A stretch of 44,319 nucleotides of DNA from a bacterium (GCA_003353795.1 PIVY01000016.1:1-44319); one strand, 5' to 3'. Positions 1-7,754 are shown, numbered from the stretch's first letter. Numbers and translations are program-made. Notes: generated by a model from the sequence alone, not told the origin.

Positions 1-4
1 TAAC

Positions 5-796
5 GTGGTCGGAACGTTGGCAATTCACGACCAGGAGCCGCTCCGCTTGACCGATCCCGCTGCACAGCCCCGCGAGTTCGCCCTCGGCAAGCCCGCCGAA
101 TCCACCGACTTCATCCTCGAGCGTCGCGCCCGCCTGGTCCGCCGTTTCGCGCCACGGCTCGGCGGCACGCTCCTCGACTACGGCTGCGGCAACGGCGCCA
201 ACACGCTGCTCTTCCGCGGCGACTTCGAGACCATCGTCGGCGCCGACGTGGTGCCCGAACACGTCGCGGCCTTCGAGGCCGGTCTTCCCTCCGACGCGGC
301 CCCCGGCAGCATCCGCCCCCTCCTCTACGACGGCGACCGTCTCCCCCTCGACGACGCCACCGTCGATGCCGTGATCTCCTTCGAGGTCCTCGAACACGTG
401 AGTGACGAGCAAGCCTCGCTGGCCGAGATCCTGCGGGTCCTCAGGCCCGGCGGCTGGATCGCCATGACCGTGCCCAACCGCTGGTGGATCTTCGAAACCC
501 ACGGCGCCGACCTGCCGGTGCTCCCCTGGAACCGCGTCCCCTTCTTCAGCTGGCTGCCCACGGCGCTGCACGACCGCTGGGCCCGGGCGCGCATCTACCG
601 TCGGCGGGACATTGCCGCCCTCGTCGCCGCGGCCGGATTCCAGGTCGCCGCAGCGCGATACGTCACCGCGCCGCTGGATGTGCTTCGCTGGCGCGGTCTG
701 CGCGAACTGCTGCGGAGGACCGTTTTCAGCGGCGACCTCACATCGATCCCCATGCAGGCGACTGCCGTCCTGGTGGTTGCGGTCAAGCCGGACTGA
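5..796 (+). CDS. Class I SAM-dependent methyltransferase (possibly 5'-partial)
   Basis: A small class I (Rossmann-fold) methyltransferase that should transfer a methyl group from S-adenosylmethionine to an unidentified small-molecule or lipid/glycan acceptor in the cytoplasm. Motif I (LLDYGCGNGANTL) lies at about residues 56-68, the acidic strand-2 residue in VGADVV follows, and a FEVLEHV motif plus LRVLRPGGWIAMTVPN match the Methyltransf_11 pattern. The first visible start is a GTG four bases from the window edge, and the frame stays open into the edge, so the true start may lie outside the window. It ends just before a strong hairpin shared with the convergent next gene. The substrate cannot be told from sequence. 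Confidence 0.85.
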   Translation: MVGTLAIHDQEPLRLTDPAAQPREFALGKPAESTDFILERRARLVRRFAPRLGGTLLDYGCGNGANTLLFRGDFETIVGADVVPEHVAAFEAGLPSDAAPGSIRPLLYDGDRLPLDDATVDAVISFEVLEHVSDEQASLAEILRVLRPGGWIAMTVPNRWWIFETHGADLPVLPWNRVPFFSWLPTALHDRWARARIYRRRDIAALVAAAGFQVAAARYVTAPLDVLRWRGLRELLRRTVFSGDLTSIPMQATAVLVVAVKPD

Positions 797-831
797 AATC
801 TCCGTACCGCTGGCGACGTCGCCAATTGAAA

Positions 832-863
832 AAGGCCCCGGTCCTGTGCAGGATCGGGGCCTT
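832..863. terminator. Bidirectional terminator hairpin between convergent genes
   Basis: Inverted repeat with 15-base arms (AAGGCCCCGGTCCTG against CAGGATCGGGGCCTT, one G-T pair) and a 2-base loop. It sits between the ends of the methyltransferase (+) and the secreted protein gene (-). A-rich sequence on the left (GAAAAA) gives a U-rich tail for minus-strand transcripts. Confidence 0.8.
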
Positions 864-881
864 CGGTCGCCTGTATATCAC

Positions 882-1583
882 CTACTCGAACAGACTCTTC
901 ACACCGCTCCACGTATGATCCTGCACCGCCACGGTGCCGATCTGGTACGACTCGAGTTGCAGGAACTCCACGTGGACGTATTGCACCAGGCCCACGCCCA
1001 GACTCCACCAGTCAGACGTGGTGCGGTATCCGGGCACCATCAGCTCGCCGTAGACCGAGTAGCGCCGGCCGTCCTTCTCCACGACGGGAGGCTCGACCGT
1101 GCCCACCCCGAAGGCCTCGAAGGAGCCCGCAGGTACGTCGTAGGTTCCCGCCTCGGACACCTCGTAGAAGATGGTGAAGGTCGACAGGTACTCGAGGTCG
1201 GGCAGCGCGTAGCTGTCGACGGTGGTACTCCAGGCCTGACCCAGTTCGAGCGGCGCGTCCACAACCAGGAGCGGCGGGTCGTAGACGCGGCCCCAGTCTT
1301 CGCGCCAGTAGCCGTGGAAGAGCACGTCGCCGTTGTCGGCGACGGACCAGTACTGGTCGAGCACGTCGTTCCAGGGACTGCCGGGGTATTCCATGACCCA
1401 GGCGTCCTGATCGAACACTGTTGTCTGGCCGGTGATGACGCGGGTCTCGTACAGGCCGGCGTCGGTGATGTAGTTCCAGGTGTTGCCCGTGGCGAGCGGC
1501 AGGTAGTCGACCTGGGCGGAGGCGAGGCCGGCGGTCAACAGCAGGACCAGCGTGAGCATGCGGGCGAGAGTGCGATTGTCCAT
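882..1583 (-). CDS. Secreted protein of unknown function
   Basis: A 233-residue protein with an N-terminal signal peptide (basic start, hydrophobic LTLVLLLTAGL, likely cleavage after ASA near residue 23). The mature part begins YLPLATGNTWNY, an opening I associate with exported proteins of FCB-type bacteria whose function is unknown. The rest is rich in aromatic and acidic residues with alternating beta-type patterns, and no catalytic motif is visible. A GGGGG ribosome binding site sits about 6 bases before the ATG. It is convergent with the preceding methyltransferase and shares the hairpin between them. No function is assigned. Confidence 0.7.
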   Translation of the reverse strand: MDNRTLARMLTLVLLLTAGLASAQVDYLPLATGNTWNYITDAGLYETRVITGQTTVFDQDAWVMEYPGSPWNDVLDQYWSVADNGDVLFHGYWREDWGRVYDPPLLVVDAPLELGQAWSTTVDSYALPDLEYLSTFTIFYEVSEAGTYDVPAGSFEAFGVGTVEPPVVEKDGRRYSVYGELMVPGYRTTSDWWSLGVGLVQYVHVEFLQLESYQIGTVAVQDHTWSGVKSLFE

Positions 1584-1664
1584 GGGATCCCCCTCTTTCT
1601 CCGGGCGATGGGTGCGGGCCGAGGTGCACCTTGAGGATACCAGATCATCGCCTGCCGCGGGGGT

Positions 1665-2759
1665 TCAGAAAGCCTCGCCGATCCGGAAGTAGATGCCCCA
1701 GTCGCCATCTCCGGCGGCGATGTCCATACCCACGTTCATGTTGGTCTCGGTGTCCATGGTGTATCGGAATCCACAGCCGATGCCGGGCAGCAGCTTGCCG
1801 TCGTAGTCCGGATTGATCGACTCGAATACGGTGGCCACGCCGGCAAAGCCCACCGCACCGATGCGCGGATGGAAGTTCCAGCGATACTCGCCCTGGAGCG
1901 CCAGCAGGTAGTTGCCGCGGTACTCGCCCTGTGTGTAGCCGCGGATGTCGGCGCGGCGGCCCACGATGAATTGCTGATTGAAGGTGAGGTCGCCGATGCC
2001 CAGGCCGGCGAAGAAGCGGCCGGCCAGGACGTCGCGATCGTCGCGCAGGCCGTGGAAGTGATTCCAGTCGAACTCGATCTTGTCCGACTCGGATTCATTG
2101 CCGAATGCCGAGGGAAAGGTGAAGTACTGGATGGTGCTCTCGAAGCCCGCGCGCGGGTAGAACACGCTCGAGCGGTGATCGAGCGCGAGATCGAAGCCCA
2201 CGCCGTTGAGGGTGGCCAGGAAGGCGTCGTCCGGGATGGGCTCGAGGGTGGTCTTGAAGTTGAGGTAGACGTAGCTGAGACCAACGTAGAGCCGCTTGTA
2301 GGTACGGCGCTGGCCCTGCACGAAGAACATGTCCATCTCTGTGTTGTAGGGGATCCAGGAGTTGACCGGGCTGTCCATGAAGAACTGGAAGTTCACCGAG
2401 CCGGTGCCGCCGGCCATGGTCATTCGCCAGTTGTCCTCGTCGAGGTGGGTCCGGCCGAAGCCCATGACCATCCAGGTGTCGTTGCTGGTGTACATGCCGA
2501 ACAGGCCTGCGACGGACGAGGGCGAGATGGTGTCGTTCTTCACCGGGTTGAACATGGCCATGGGCAGGCCGCCGAGCTGGAAGCCGACGGAGCGGCTGTA
2601 GTTGATGTACGGGATGGGCATGAACTTGAAGTCGCCCTCGATGCGGTGACCGGTACCGCCGAGATTCTGGGCGGTACCGACGGCCGGCGCCATCAGCATG
2701 ATCAGGCCGAGGGCGCAGGCCGCGGCGAGGCAGCGACGTGTTCGCTTGGTCGAATCCAT
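1665..2759 (-). CDS. Omp85/BamA-type outer-membrane beta-barrel without POTRA domains
   Basis: A 364-residue exported protein with a signal peptide (about residues 1-30, ending VGTAQ). Its second half resembles the barrel part of the Omp85/surface-antigen D15 family. The family hallmark RGY appears in ADIRGYTQGEYRGN, followed by beta-strands with glycine-aromatic alternation and a C-terminal phenylalanine (FRIGEAF), the usual outer-membrane insertion signal. The protein is much shorter than BamA and has no visible POTRA repeats, so it is probably an accessory barrel such as the PNPLA-linked or stand-alone Omp85 barrels. A GGAG sequence precedes the ATG. It lies 32 bases downstream of another barrel gene, so the two are probably co-transcribed. 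Confidence 0.75.
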   Translation of the reverse strand: MDSTKRTRRCLAAACALGLIMLMAPAVGTAQNLGGTGHRIEGDFKFMPIPYINYSRSVGFQLGGLPMAMFNPVKNDTISPSSVAGLFGMYTSNDTWMVMGFGRTHLDEDNWRMTMAGGTGSVNFQFFMDSPVNSWIPYNTEMDMFFVQGQRRTYKRLYVGLSYVYLNFKTTLEPIPDDAFLATLNGVGFDLALDHRSSVFYPRAGFESTIQYFTFPSAFGNESESDKIEFDWNHFHGLRDDRDVLAGRFFAGLGIGDLTFNQQFIVGRRADIRGYTQGEYRGNYLLALQGEYRWNFHPRIGAVGFAGVATVFESINPDYDGKLLPGIGCGFRYTMDTETNMNVGMDIAAGDGDWGIYFRIGEAF

Positions 2760-2791
2760 CGAGTCAACTCCGGATCAGGGTAGCAGTCTCG

Positions 2792-3313
2792 CTAGAAGAC
2801 GATTCCCGCGGACAGACTGATCCAGTTGACACTGGTCTGTTCGGCGCTGAACTGGTGGTAGGACAACCGCCACTCCAGGAGCAGGGCCTTCATCGCCGCA
2901 CCGACCTGCCAGGCGAAATCCGTCTTCCGCTTGGATTCGCCGGCATCGTCGACGCCGCTGTAGTTCGCGAAGCCCAGACCGATGAAGCCCTTCAGGAACA
3001 GGATGTTGACCTGACCGAGGGCCTCGAACTCCCAGGCGTTCACCGTGGGTCCGAATACCGCACCGACCTCGTGGTTGTCCTGCTTGGTCGAGAAATCGTT
3101 GTAGGCCACGATGGCGCCGACGTCGACGATGGGCAGGAGGTTGCCCGTGACGTACGCCCCCAGGTTCCAGCCCGTGCCGGCGGCGTTGGTGAAATCGCCC
3201 GTGGGGAAGTTGATGCCGAAGAAAGCGGAAGAGTCCGCCTGGGCCGCCGGGGCGGTGGACAGTACCAGCAAGATTGCCATGACGACGGCGCTGGCGGTAT
3301 TCCGGAGGATCAT
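2792..3313 (-). CDS. Small outer-membrane beta-barrel protein
   Basis: A 173-residue exported protein with a clear signal peptide (MILRNTASAVVMAILLVLS, cleavage near AQA-DSS). The mature part reads as eight or so amphipathic beta-strands (FFGINFPTGDF, WNLGAYVTGN, VDVGAIVAYNDF and so on) and ends in F (LSAGIVF), typical of small OmpA/OmpW-like or opacity-type barrels. No peptidoglycan-binding domain follows. AAAGGAA lies about 7 bases before the ATG. It is the upstream gene of a likely pair with the Omp85-type barrel. Role unknown; structural or transport roles are possible. Confidence 0.7.
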   Translation of the reverse strand: MILRNTASAVVMAILLVLSTAPAAQADSSAFFGINFPTGDFTNAAGTGWNLGAYVTGNLLPIVDVGAIVAYNDFSTKQDNHEVGAVFGPTVNAWEFEALGQVNILFLKGFIGLGFANYSGVDDAGESKRKTDFAWQVGAAMKALLLEWRLSYHQFSAEQTSVNWISLSAGIVF

Positions 3314-3433
3314 TGGACGTTCCTTTCAGATCTCGATCGTTGCTCACAAGCGGGCTACTCGAGCCTGGCGATGGTAGCAGATCACCGTGCCGGGTCGAGA
3401 ACGAGTTCTGGGAATGCGCCGGAACGCGGCAAC

Positions 3434-4132
3434 CTAGCCCACCAGCGACGCCCAGGTCGCCGGCCCGACGATGCCGTCGGCGGACAGTCCGTGGGCGGCC
3501 TGGAAAACTTTTACCGCCTTCAGGGTACCGCGGCCGAAATGGCCGTCCTCGACCACTCCGGCGCCGCGACGATTCAGGAGCGATTGCAGCACGGTGACGG
3601 CCGGCCCCTGATCGGTGAGGCGCACCACCGGCCGCGGTGCCGGTGCCTCGACGACCGAAGGCCCGACGGGGTCGGATCCCGGGCCAGCGATGGCGCCGAA
3701 CCGATCCAGCCCCAGGACCGCGCGGTAGTCGAACACCGGACAGAGCTTGCTCGACACCTCGCAGTGGCCGTGGATCGTCACGCCGGCGTCGTATGCGCGG
3801 TCGATCTGCCGCGAGAGGTCGTGAATGCTGGCGAACTGCTCTCGGGTGAACTTCTCCTTCGCCAACCCGTGCAGGCAGACGGCGATGGTACCGGTGTTGT
3901 GGCCGGCCTGAGCCGCCGGGATGCGCGTGAGCGGACGACCCTCCTGGACCTCGCCGCTCTTGCGAATGAAGAGATGGTAGCCCACGTCCGACCAGCCGCG
4001 GCCGTCCGGCTCGGGGTCGGTGTGCCAGCGGCGCATCACCGACACGTCGTCGTGATGATCGTGGTCGCTGGCGCTGCAGTGCAGGAAGACGCGATCGACG
4101 GGGCGATCCGGTTTGACGAACAGCATGGTCAT
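3434..4132 (-). CDS. Endolysin-like N-acetylmuramoyl-L-alanine amidase with PG-binding domain
   Basis: A 232-residue, two-domain cell-wall hydrolase. The N-terminal part (about 10-140) is an Amidase_2 domain that should cut the bond between N-acetylmuramic acid and L-alanine. The expected zinc ligands are present: H18 (VFLHCSA), and H123 and C131 in the GHCEVSSKLCP block, with YH at 52-53. The C-terminal part (about 165-232) is a PG_binding_1 domain (LTDQGPAVTVLQSLLN, FGRGTLKAVKVFQ, DGIVGPATW). There is no signal peptide, which fits an endolysin needing a holin or lysis to reach the wall. Its start overlaps the stop of the upstream membrane-protein gene by 4 bases, a holin-endolysin-like arrangement. 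It is the last gene of the cassette divergent from the sheath gene. Confidence 0.85.
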   Translation of the reverse strand: MTMLFVKPDRPVDRVFLHCSASDHDHHDDVSVMRRWHTDPEPDGRGWSDVGYHLFIRKSGEVQEGRPLTRIPAAQAGHNTGTIAVCLHGLAKEKFTREQFASIHDLSRQIDRAYDAGVTIHGHCEVSSKLCPVFDYRAVLGLDRFGAIAGPGSDPVGPSVVEAPAPRPVVRLTDQGPAVTVLQSLLNRRGAGVVEDGHFGRGTLKAVKVFQAAHGLSADGIVGPATWASLVG

Positions 4133-4587
4133 GTCCCTCCGTTGAGAAAACCCGTGAACAGGTGCCGGGCGATGGCGCTCATGGCGCGGCCGGCGAGGAT
4201 CCGTCCGATCCCACCGGCGGCGATGCCGCCGAGAGCAGCCGTGACGTAACGGATGATGAAGTTCTCGATCCCGGCGCCCATTGCGATGAGCAGGATCGAG
4301 GCGATGGCGAAGATTCCCATCGAGCCGTTCAAGCAGAAATCGATCGTCTTGTGGACGTCGTGAAGCCGATTCTTGACCTCTCGGTTGTGCGCATCGATGA
4401 CTCCGACCGGTGCGTCGCGATGGAACCGTGCGATCACGTCGCCGTCGGGTTGCACCACGGTCATGGCGATCTGGTACGGCTCATGAGCGGCCGGGGTCTT
4501 GACGACCATGCCGCCCTGGGCCACGAGGTCGCGGATGTCGCCGCGGATCGCGCGCCATCGGCGCCGCAGTTCGGTGAACCCGGACAT
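4129..4587 (-). CDS. Small membrane protein, holin-like position, cassette family member
   Basis: A 152-residue protein whose start I place at the ATG preceded by GGGAG, 4 bases after the upstream stop. A GTG start 11 codons earlier is possible but would overlap. Residues 1-85 are soluble and contain an N-terminal helix (LRRRWRAIRGDIRDL) and the motif IAMTVVQPDGDVIARF followed by H67 (HNREV), resembling parts of the neighbouring 268- and 121-residue proteins. Residues 89-110 form a strong membrane segment (MGIFAIASILLIAMG), with a second glycine-rich one at about 112-132. It overlaps the amidase gene by 4 bases. The position suggests a holin or membrane anchor for the cassette, but family membership is not recognised. 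Confidence 0.6.
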   Translation of the reverse strand: MSGFTELRRRWRAIRGDIRDLVAQGGMVVKTPAAHEPYQIAMTVVQPDGDVIARFHRDAPVGVIDAHNREVKNRLHDVHKTIDFCLNGSMGIFAIASILLIAMGAGIENFIIRYVTAALGGIAAGGIGRILAGRAMSAIARHLFTGFLNGGT

Positions 4588-4591
4588 ACCG

Positions 4592-5398
4592 TCAGCTCCC
4601 GCGGAGGAGGCTGGCAGCACTCGTCAGGAACTTGCCGACCGTCTCCACCAGGTACTGCCACGAATTCATGGCCACCTTGGTGCTGTCCATGTGGGCGTTC
4701 CAGAGATGGTGGTGCTCGTCGCCGGCGTAGGTCCGGCAGATGCGGGTCACCACGTCGCCGTCGAGCTGGATCACGGTCTGCATGGCGATCTGCTCGACGG
4801 AGATCTCCCAGACCTTGCGGATCATGATCCACTCGCGGTTGGTGATGGCGAGGTCCGGCGATCTGTCGTCCGGGTGCTTGATGCTGTACTCGAGAATCCC
4901 GCGTCGCGTCTTACCGAAGGCCCAGCTGGTCTTCTTCCGCGCCTCGACGCGGTCCAGAATGTTCGCGATCTCGACACTGGATTTACGGATGCGGGACAGT
5001 ACGGCCTGCTTGATCTCGGGATCGGCAGCCGGACCGGAACTCGCGGAATCCTCGCTGTCCATATTCTCGATTCGTTCCCGAGCCATGGCGTACAAGGTCC
5101 GGAACGTATCGCCGTTCACACTGGGAGTCTCTTTCGGGCCGGGCTCGTCGGCCGACCGCTGCTGATACTTCGTCGTCTCCCCGGGCGCCCGCTCGGGGGT
5201 CGGCTCATACCCATATTCGAGAAGCGTTTCCCGGTACTCCCAGGCGATATCCAGCAACGCGTGCGCCGGACGCGGAGCCTTGCGCGCGGTCATCAACGAC
5301 GTCTGGATGATCGTGTTGACCTCCAGGTTCATCAGATCCTCGGCGATGTCCTGGAACGTCTCCTTCAAGCCACGGTCTCCACCGGTCAGACTCAACAT
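4592..5398 (-). CDS. Cassette protein of unknown function, 268 aa
   Basis: A soluble protein without signal peptide, not recognised. Its N-terminus (GLKETFQDIAEDLMNLEVNT, residues 10-29) aligns by eye with residues 4-23 of the 121-residue cassette protein (DFKDTIKSVAINLATLKVTT). A low-complexity, charged linker spans about 65-125. The C-terminal third has a helical region (IKQAVLSRIRKSSVEIANIL) and the motif IAMQTVIQLDGDVVTRI with D213-G214-D215, then H236. The same D-G-D...H layout occurs in two neighbours. The gene lies 9 bases after the 111-residue gene and 4 bases before the membrane-protein gene, so all are probably one operon. It looks like a fusion or duplication of the small cassette proteins. 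Confidence 0.6.
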   Translation of the reverse strand: MLSLTGGDRGLKETFQDIAEDLMNLEVNTIIQTSLMTARKAPRPAHALLDIAWEYRETLLEYGYEPTPERAPGETTKYQQRSADEPGPKETPSVNGDTFRTLYAMARERIENMDSEDSASSGPAADPEIKQAVLSRIRKSSVEIANILDRVEARKKTSWAFGKTRRGILEYSIKHPDDRSPDLAITNREWIMIRKVWEISVEQIAMQTVIQLDGDVVTRICRTYAGDEHHHLWNAHMDSTKVAMNSWQYLVETVGKFLTSAASLLRGS

Positions 5399-5407
5399 GG
5401 AAACACC

Positions 5408-5743
5408 TCACTCGTTCTCGTTGCCGTCGAGCGGAAGCGCGTCGAAGGCAGCGATCAGGTTTCGGAAACTCGAGAAACAGGCGGACAGGGGCCGCGTGCC
5501 GACGTCGACGAAGTGGTCGTGGATCGCCAGGACGCGGGCATGACAGGGCTCGAAGAGGCTCTCGTCGATGCAGACGAGGGTCGCCCCGTGGAGCAGATCA
5601 CAACGATGGTACGCCAGGACTCCGGGCGCCTCGGCCCCCGCGGCGCAGATCGTGGTCATCACCTCGCGGACGGCCAGATCGGCGGCCTTCCTGCGCAGGA
5701 CGTCGAGCAGGGAGGCGGCCCGATCGTCACTGGTCGTCGACAC
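5408..5743 (-). CDS. Cassette protein of unknown function, 111 aa
   Basis: A small soluble protein, not recognised. The N-terminal helix SLLDVLRRKAADLAVREVMT resembles those of the 268- and 121-residue neighbours (same L...A-x-D-L...V-x-T pattern). The later TLVCIDES and H77 in HDHFV occupy the places of their D-G-D and H-x3-V motifs, so it looks like the most divergent member of the set. It has five cysteines and no signal peptide. Its start overlaps the end of the upstream 121-residue gene by 17 bases, implying translational coupling. Existence as a gene is supported by tight packing in the operon; function is unknown. Confidence 0.55.
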   Translation of the reverse strand: MSTTSDDRAASLLDVLRRKAADLAVREVMTTICAAGAEAPGVLAYHRCDLLHGATLVCIDESLFEPCHARVLAIHDHFVDVGTRPLSACFSSFRNLIAAFDALPLDGNENE

Positions 5744-6092
5744 CGAGCAGCTTCCCGAACTTGTCGCCGAGCGTCATCATCAACTGGACGTTGCGTTGCA
5801 CGACGTCCTGGGCGCGCACGACCTGGCGTTCATGATACTCGCGCATGACCGCGGCATCGCCGTCGCCCACGAAATCCTCGTGGAGGAAGTTGCCGGCGTC
5901 ACCGTCGATGAGGTTGATCTCCGTGCGCAGGATCCGCGTGTTCTCGGGTTTCCACGCCGGTTCGATCAGCGTCCGACCGACCGAGTCGGCGTCGCCCCGC
6001 TTGGCGTGAATCTCGCCGACGCAGGTCGTGACCTTCAGCGTGGCCAGGTTGATCGCCACGCTCTTGATGGTATCCTTGAAATCCCCAGGCAT
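5727..6092 (-). CDS. First gene of cassette, unknown 121-aa protein
   Basis: A small soluble protein, not recognised, and the first gene of the minus-strand cassette. I start it at the ATG giving MPGDFKDT; the open frame runs further upstream, but that extension has an unnatural, arginine/proline-rich composition. The N-terminal helix (residues 4-23) is clearly similar to that of the 268-residue protein. The central LRTEINLIDGDAGNFL carries D63-G64-D65, followed by H87 in HERQV. The C-terminus is helical (QRNVQLMMTLGDKFGKLL), like the end of the 268-residue protein (LVETVGKFL). It lies about 200 bases from the divergently transcribed sheath gene, so the two transcripts may share regulation. 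Confidence 0.6.
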   Translation of the reverse strand: MPGDFKDTIKSVAINLATLKVTTCVGEIHAKRGDADSVGRTLIEPAWKPENTRILRTEINLIDGDAGNFLHEDFVGDGDAAVMREYHERQVVRAQDVVQRNVQLMMTLGDKFGKLLGVDDQ

Positions 6093-6289
6093 ATCCGTAC
6101 CCCTCGATAGCGTTCGGGATGGAACTCCGGGGGCAGGATCGGCGGAGCAGTCAGGCGGGTGCGGGAGCAGTCGCTCCCCCGGGCGATGGCGGCAGTCTAG
6201 CATGGTCGGCGCCGCAAGAGCGAGTGGATTCATCTCATTTAAAGGCAACCCGCAGTGCCAGAACCGCCGGGGGTCGTTTCATTGGGTCC

Positions 6290-7666
6290 ATGATGCGCGC
6301 CTTGCTCATGACCATCCCATTGATCCTCGCGGCCGCGATCCCCGTCCTCGACACCGGCACGGCCGGATTCGTGGGCCTGTCCCAGCAAGGGCCTCTCGAC
6401 ACGCCGACCCTCGTCACATCCTACGAGCAGTACGCCGACATCTTCGGGACCTCCACCGCCGGCCTGGCCAACCCGTTCCTGGCCCCGTCGGTGGCGGGTT
6501 TCTTCGCCAACGGCGGGCAGCGGCTGGTCGTGGTGCGCGTGGCGAGCGCCGACCCGCTGTCGTTCATCGCCGGCCTGCAGACACTCGCCGAGGTGGACGA
6601 GATTGCCGTGGTCGCCATTCCCGGCGCCACTTCGCCCGCGGTACAGGCGGCGCTGATCGCTCACGCCGAAGGCACGCATGACCGCCTGGCCATCCTCGAC
6701 CCTGCAACCACCGACGACATCCAGCTCGTGCAGGATCAGCGGGCCGCCCTCGACGCCGCCGACGGTCACGCCACCCTCTACTTCCCCTGGATCTGGGCCA
6801 CGCCCGCCGGCGAGTCGCTGCTCCTGCCGCCGAGCGGTTTCGTGGCCGGCGTCTATGCGCGTACCGACACGCCCGACTCTCCCGTGGGCAGCATCGCCAC
6901 GGCCACGGACGTGAGCTATGTCGTGACGCCATCGGAGCAGGACATCCTCAACCCGCTGGGCATCAACGCCATCCGCCTCTTCACCGGCAGCGATGTGCGG
7001 GTCTGGGGCGCACGGACCCTTTCCAGCGATCCCGAGTGGCGCTACGTGGCGGTCCGACGCACGGCGCTGTGCCTCGAGGAATCGATCCAGGAGGGCACGG
7101 CCTGGGCTGTGTTCGAACCCAACGACGAGCCGCTCTGGGCACAACTGCGCGGTGACGTGGGCGACTTCCTGTTCGAACGGTGGGCCGACGGCTGGTTCCA
7201 GGGCAGTACGCCCGACGACGCCTATTTCGTGCTTTGCGACCGCAGCACCATGACACAGGCCGACCTCGACGCCGGTCGCACGGTGATCCTGGCGGGCTTC
7301 GCACCGCTGCAGCCGGCGGAGTTCACGGTGCTACGGATCGTGCACGAGCGACCGGCGGTGGGCGTGGCTTTCGAGATACCCGCGGCCGGCCCCGTGCTTC
7401 ACGATGCGGCGCCGAATCCGTTCAACCCGCAGACGCAGATCCGTTTCGACCTGGTCCAGGGCGGATCGGTTCGGCTCGGCATCCACGACCTCGCCGGACG
7501 GATAGTCCGGCGACTGATCGTCGGCACCCATCTGGCGCCGGGTCGCCACGAGCGCCGCTGGGACGGCCGCGACGCATCCGGCGCCAGCGCGCCGTCGGGC
7601 GTCTACGTGGTCCGGCTGGAAGCGAGCGGCGCCGTCCGAATCGGTCAGATCTCACTGGTCCGCTGA
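6290..7666 (+). CDS. Exported contractile phage-tail sheath protein with C-terminal sorting tail
   Basis: A 458-residue protein. Residues 20-350 match the tail sheath family (Phage_sheath_1) throughout: TAGFVGLSQQGP (24-35), VAGFFANGGQRLVVVRV (68-84), DRLAILDP (131-138), LLPPSGFVAGVYARTDTP, DILNPLGINAIR, VRVWGARTLSSDPEWRY (236-252), FEPNDEPLWAQLR, and the C-terminal APLQPAEFTVLRI (338-350). Known sheaths are cytoplasmic and polymerise around a tube. Two features here are unusual. Residues 1-18 form a hydrophobic signal-like segment (MMRALLMTIPLILAAAI) replacing the usual N-terminal PGVYxEE arm, and residues 373-458 are a PNPFNP...W-D-G-R-D...SGVY sorting tail like those on other exported proteins here. 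The start is the ATG pair at 6290/6293; the upstream open frame looks non-coding. Divergent from the small-protein/amidase cassette; no tube or baseplate gene is present. Confidence 0.88.
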   Translation: MMRALLMTIPLILAAAIPVLDTGTAGFVGLSQQGPLDTPTLVTSYEQYADIFGTSTAGLANPFLAPSVAGFFANGGQRLVVVRVASADPLSFIAGLQTLAEVDEIAVVAIPGATSPAVQAALIAHAEGTHDRLAILDPATTDDIQLVQDQRAALDAADGHATLYFPWIWATPAGESLLLPPSGFVAGVYARTDTPDSPVGSIATATDVSYVVTPSEQDILNPLGINAIRLFTGSDVRVWGARTLSSDPEWRYVAVRRTALCLEESIQEGTAWAVFEPNDEPLWAQLRGDVGDFLFERWADGWFQGSTPDDAYFVLCDRSTMTQADLDAGRTVILAGFAPLQPAEFTVLRIVHERPAVGVAFEIPAAGPVLHDAAPNPFNPQTQIRFDLVQGGSVRLGIHDLAGRIVRRLIVGTHLAPGRHERRWDGRDASGASAPSGVYVVRLEASGAVRIGQISLVR

Positions 7667-7696
7667 CATCCCCCCTCGCCGTCGTCATAAAAAAAG

Positions 7697-7728
7697 ACCG
7701 CCGCCGGCCCGTGCAGGCCGGCGGCGGT
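7697..7728 (-). terminator. Rho-independent terminator
   Basis: Perfect 13-base arms (ACCGCCGCCGGCC / GGCCGGCGGCGGT) with a 6-base loop. Seven A residues on the plus strand at 7689-7695 become the U-tract for minus-strand transcripts. It therefore ends the secreted caspase-fold-like gene and may also stop read-through from the convergent sheath gene. Confidence 0.85.
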
Positions 7729-7754
7729 TCGTCGATCGGGTCGCTGCGTGATCG

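Noticed and set aside
3434-7666. Prophage remnant
   Set aside because: No integrase, capsid, portal, terminase or tube gene, and the sheath has bacterial export elements at both ends.
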